In this document: one piece after another, positions 6,590-7,745 of the stretch | Layout: each line of letters opens with the position of its first letter | How positions within the stretch are numbered: position 1 is the first letter of the stretch | Origin: DATLBY01 sp035526665 | Lineage (GTDB): Bacteria; Acidobacteriota; Terriglobia; Bryobacterales; Bryobacteraceae | Direction of reading: 5' to 3' | Assembly (NCBI GenBank): GCA_035526665.1 | Contig: DATLBY010000394.1 | Coordinates: 1-7,745 of the forward strand | DNA: 7,745 nt | Program-made: the position numbers and the translations under genes | Notes under the pieces: generated by a model | The model's database searches: none | What the model saw: only the letters and a program-made list of their open reading frames with translations | Told to the model about the DNA's origin: nothing

Positions 6590-6824
6590 CAGGGCGCGAC
6601 CGAGAACGCGACGGTAGTGGGTGAGTTGCTTAGCGATCGGCTGGAGCGCGGGCTCGATTTCACGGACCCGCGGCTCTACGTTCTGGATGGCGGCAAGGCG
6701 CTGACCGCTGCAGTGAAAAAGCACGCTCGAGAGTCGGCAGCCATCCAGCGCTGCCAAAGAAGTGCGGCTGGGCAACTACGAGTTGTTTCACCGCGGCGAG
6801 CCACTGACGGAAACGGCGTGGGAC
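6590..6824 (+). mobile_element. Scrambled IS256-family transposase fragments, plus orientation
   Basis: Two pieces of a mutator-type (IS256-family) transposase are joined in the wrong order. Codons from 6590 read QGATENATVVGELLSDRLER and continue to LYVLDGGKALTAAV and AAIQRCQ, the conserved catalytic-domain stretch; the Asp in VLDGGKA is one of the DDE acidic residues. At 6756 the frame shifts and reads KEVRLGNYELFHRGEPLTET then AWD, which belongs upstream, in the N-terminal half of the same protein family. Expected next residues (VHK after RCQ, a long middle section after AWD) are absent. The element is non-functional. The join near 6754-6758 has a short shared CAA/AAG run, consistent with microhomology. 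Confidence 0.75.
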
Positions 6825-7141
6825 GTCCGCACGCGTGGCCGCTGGACCGGAACTTTCTGGCCCATCACCACGCAGTAGCCGCGCTCGCTACCCCAGCGAC
6901 TGGCTCTCCTTTCCGGCTGCCGCTGGCTGCGCTCGCCTGCCAGTTCCCGAACTTCTTCCTGCATCAACAGATCCATCAGCTGCAAGCCAGCCTGCCGGAT
7001 CAACTCACCCACACCTTTGCGCAACCAGCCCACCATCTCGGCCAGAGGTAACACCATCTGCACCGACGGATTCACATCCGCGGCCATTTCCGCGAGCTGC
7101 TTCACTGCTCGCTGCGATTCAATCTGATATGGTTTCTTCAT
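6825..7141 (-). pseudogene. N-terminal fragment of an IS256-family transposase (copy A)
   Basis: Starting at the ATG at 7141, the minus strand encodes about 105 residues of an IS256/mutator transposase N-terminus: MKKPYQIESQRAVKQLAEMA, a helical section (LRKGVGELIRQAGLQLMDLL), then LMQEEVRELAGER, and the characteristic RRASRWGSERGYCVVMGQK followed by VPVQRPRVR. AAAAAGGAG lies nine bases before the ATG. Similarity stops at 6825, inside the palindrome GGACGTCC (6821-6828). The residues that should follow (KEVRLGNYELF) are found immediately next door on the opposite strand at 6756-6824, so the element was broken by an inversion. The frame runs on a little further as nonsense (HAVSVSG). The catalytic domain is missing, so no active enzyme can be made. 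Confidence 0.8.
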
Positions 7142-7174
7142 AGCGACTCGCTCCTTTTTCTTGGCAGAAAAGTA

Positions 7175-7198
7175 CCCGAAGGCTATCATGCCTTCGGG
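7175..7198 (-). terminator. Hairpin in the leader of IS copy A
   Basis: CCCGAAGGC and GCCTTCGGG form a perfect nine-pair stem with a six-base loop, ATGATA as read on the minus strand. It is followed on that strand by TACTTTTCT. It lies between the IS terminal repeat and the transposase start and has the shape of a weak rho-independent terminator. The equivalent position in copy B holds a related hairpin. Confidence 0.6.
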
Positions 7199-7200
7199 TT

Positions 7201-7239
7201 TGAGAGTCGCTACTTTCTACGATCTACCGGGCATGCCCC
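7201..7239 (-). repeat. Terminal inverted repeat of IS copy A
   Basis: Read on the minus strand from 7239, this begins GGGGCATGCCCGGTAGATC and ends in AGTAGCGACTCTCA. It matches the repeat at 7606-7644 at 37 of 39 positions in inverted orientation, and the match ends on both sides exactly here. The GGGG end is taken as the outer tip of the element. Confidence 0.8.
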
Positions 7240-7312
7240 GACCGACAGCGGACAAGTGCTTGCAGTGCAGAGTTCGCTTCTTGCCAATGAGGCCGCAATA
7301 AGGCAGAGACCT

Positions 7313-7621
7313 ATGTCCTTACAACTTCAACGGATGCCCCTACTCATCATCCCGTTACTGGCCGGACTTGTCTCGACAATCTTGTTTTTTGTTCAGGGTG
7401 GGTTTGGTGGAGGCCACGGCAGATTCGATGGGTATATCGTCACGTTGATGCTGCCGTCGATCTACCTGGCTCAAGTCATCCCGCTTCCTCGGTGGATGCT
7501 GGATTTTGACTTAACCTACACTGTCATCTTTCCGACGCTGATGAATACTGGGCTTGTCTGGATAGCCTACAGACTTCTTAGGAAGATCCGGAGCCCACGT
7601 CCAGGGGGGAATGCCCGGTAG
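7313..7621 (+). CDS. Small membrane protein between two IS ends, C-terminus altered by IS
   Basis: This 102-residue membrane protein of no recognised family has three hydrophobic spans, at about 9-28 (PLLIIPLLAGLVSTILFFVQ), 41-57 (IVTLMLPSIYLAQVIPL) and 69-89 (YTVIFPTLMNTGLVWIAYRL). A Gly-rich loop (GGFGGGHGRFDG) follows the first span and a basic tail (RKIRSPRP) ends the protein. I choose the ATG at 7313; the frame extends back to a GTG at 7256, and an ATG at 7334 is also possible. Only a weak AAGGCAGAG precedes the start. The last codons and the TAG (7619-7621) lie inside the IS terminal repeat that begins at 7606, so the native C-terminus was probably replaced. Whether it is expressed is unclear. 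Confidence 0.6.
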   Translation: MSLQLQRMPLLIIPLLAGLVSTILFFVQGGFGGGHGRFDGYIVTLMLPSIYLAQVIPLPRWMLDFDLTYTVIFPTLMNTGLVWIAYRLLRKIRSPRPGGNAR

Positions 7622-7644
7622 ATTGTAGAAAGTAGCGACTCTCA
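7606..7644 (+). repeat. Terminal inverted repeat of IS copy B
   Basis: This begins GGGGAATGCCCGGTAGATT and ends AGTAGCGACTCTCA. It is the inverted partner of 7201-7239, with two mismatches (positions 5 and 19). The GGGG tips of the two repeats face each other across 366 bases, so each belongs to a separate element pointing outward. The repeat contains the stop codon of the membrane-protein gene. Confidence 0.8.
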
Positions 7645-7646
7645 CT

Positions 7647-7670
7647 CCCCGAGGCGTGATAGCCTCAGGG
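7647..7670 (+). terminator. Terminator-like hairpin in the leader of IS copy B
   Basis: CCCCGAGGC pairs with GCCTCAGGG across the loop GTGATA, with one C-A mismatch, followed by AAATTTTTCTT. Compared with copy A, one A-T pair has become G-C, a compensatory change. Stem plus T tract resembles a rho-independent terminator placed before the transposase start at 7703. Confidence 0.6.
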
Positions 7671-7702
7671 AAATTTTTCTTCCAGGAAAAAGGAGAGTCG
7701 CT

Positions 7703-7745
7703 ATGAAGAAACCATACCAAATTGAAGCGCAACGAGCCGTTAAGC
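7703..7745 (+). CDS. IS256-family transposase (copy B), N-terminal start only
   Basis: The ATG at 7703 opens MKKPYQIEAQRAVK and continues beyond the window. The same start in copy A reads MKKPYQIESQRAVK and leads into clear IS256-family sequence, which identifies this one. AAAGGAG at 7689-7695 lies seven bases upstream. The product would be the DDE transposase that acts on the element's terminal repeats; only 14 codons are visible, so its integrity is unknown. Confidence 0.75.
   Translation, partial: MKKPYQIEAQRAVK

Larger units (their letters stand above)
6825..7239 (-). mobile_element. IS256-family insertion sequence copy A, 5' part only
   Basis: This partial element comprises its outer terminal inverted repeat (7239-7201), a 59-base leader with a hairpin, the ribosome-binding site and the first 105 or so transposase codons. 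The far end, with the catalytic domain and second terminal repeat, is lost at the inversion junction near 6825. It is related to copy B at 7606 but not identical: over the first 43 coding bases I count six differences, nearly all at third codon positions. Confidence 0.75.
7606..7745 (+). mobile_element. IS256-family insertion sequence copy B, 5' end
   Basis: This is the left end of a second element of the same family, running off the right edge. It contains the terminal repeat, a leader hairpin (7647-7670), a T tract, the ribosome-binding site AAAGGAG (7689-7695) and the first transposase codons. Whether the rest is intact cannot be seen. Its coding start differs from copy A mostly at synonymous positions, so both descend from functional transposases that diverged rather than from a recent duplication. 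Confidence 0.75.

Noticed and set aside
6254..6775. A 173-codon minus-strand frame over the IS debris
   Set aside because: It overlaps the transposase and TPR ends with no coherent protein; the minus-strand remnant with protein character is in another frame (6438-6578).
6617..7051. A 144-codon plus-strand frame as an intact transposase
   Set aside because: Only the first 45 or so codons match an IS256 transposase; the rest is out of frame or antisense to the minus-strand N-terminal fragment.
1..7745. CRISPR array, tRNA or rRNA genes
   Set aside because: No regularly spaced direct repeats and no tRNA- or rRNA-like segments were seen on either strand.

Overview
The window looks like an accessory stretch of a GC-rich bacterial chromosome, most probably from Acidobacteriota (Solibacter/Bryobacter-like). 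That placement is an inference from protein style: the ABC exporter type, the YD-repeat protein and the IS256-family transposase all resemble acidobacterial relatives. No rRNA, tRNA or other taxonomic marker is present. The 5' third is visibly richer in G+C than the 4770-6280 block.

Layout. (1) 1-2165, minus strand: an ABC-2-type transporter pair. The ATPase is followed one base later by a large membrane permease that runs off the left edge. The permease frame is open but has no stop in the window. (2) 2232-2432, minus: a 66-residue antitoxin-like protein with no recognisable toxin partner, then about 300 bases with no convincing gene. (3) 2737-3344, minus: a complete ParDE-type toxin-antitoxin operon with a plausible promoter and palindromic operator. 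(4) 3537-6279, plus: a 5'-truncated Rhs/YD-repeat protein. Its C-terminal tip is cut by one in-frame TAA and continues in the same frame. It is followed, with 4-base and 1-base overlaps, by a small three-helix membrane protein and a secreted TPR protein. (5) 6438-6824: debris, consisting of the C-terminal end of an unrelated minus-strand gene abutting out-of-order pieces of an IS256-family transposase. (6) 6825-7745: two related but non-identical IS256-family 5' ends facing away from each other. They flank 366 bases that hold a small membrane-protein gene, whose last codons and stop come from an IS end.

How the parts relate. The ABC pair is ordinary housekeeping or export. The ParDE, Rhs-tip and antitoxin-like genes are typical of mobile defence and competition islands, and the IS remnants show repeated insertion and rearrangement. 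The most interesting points are the Rhs tip (a putative all-helical, histidine-rich effector-like domain split by a stop codon and coupled to a membrane protein) and the IS leaders. In both IS leaders the terminal inverted repeat can pair with the transposase ribosome-binding site around a terminator-like hairpin.
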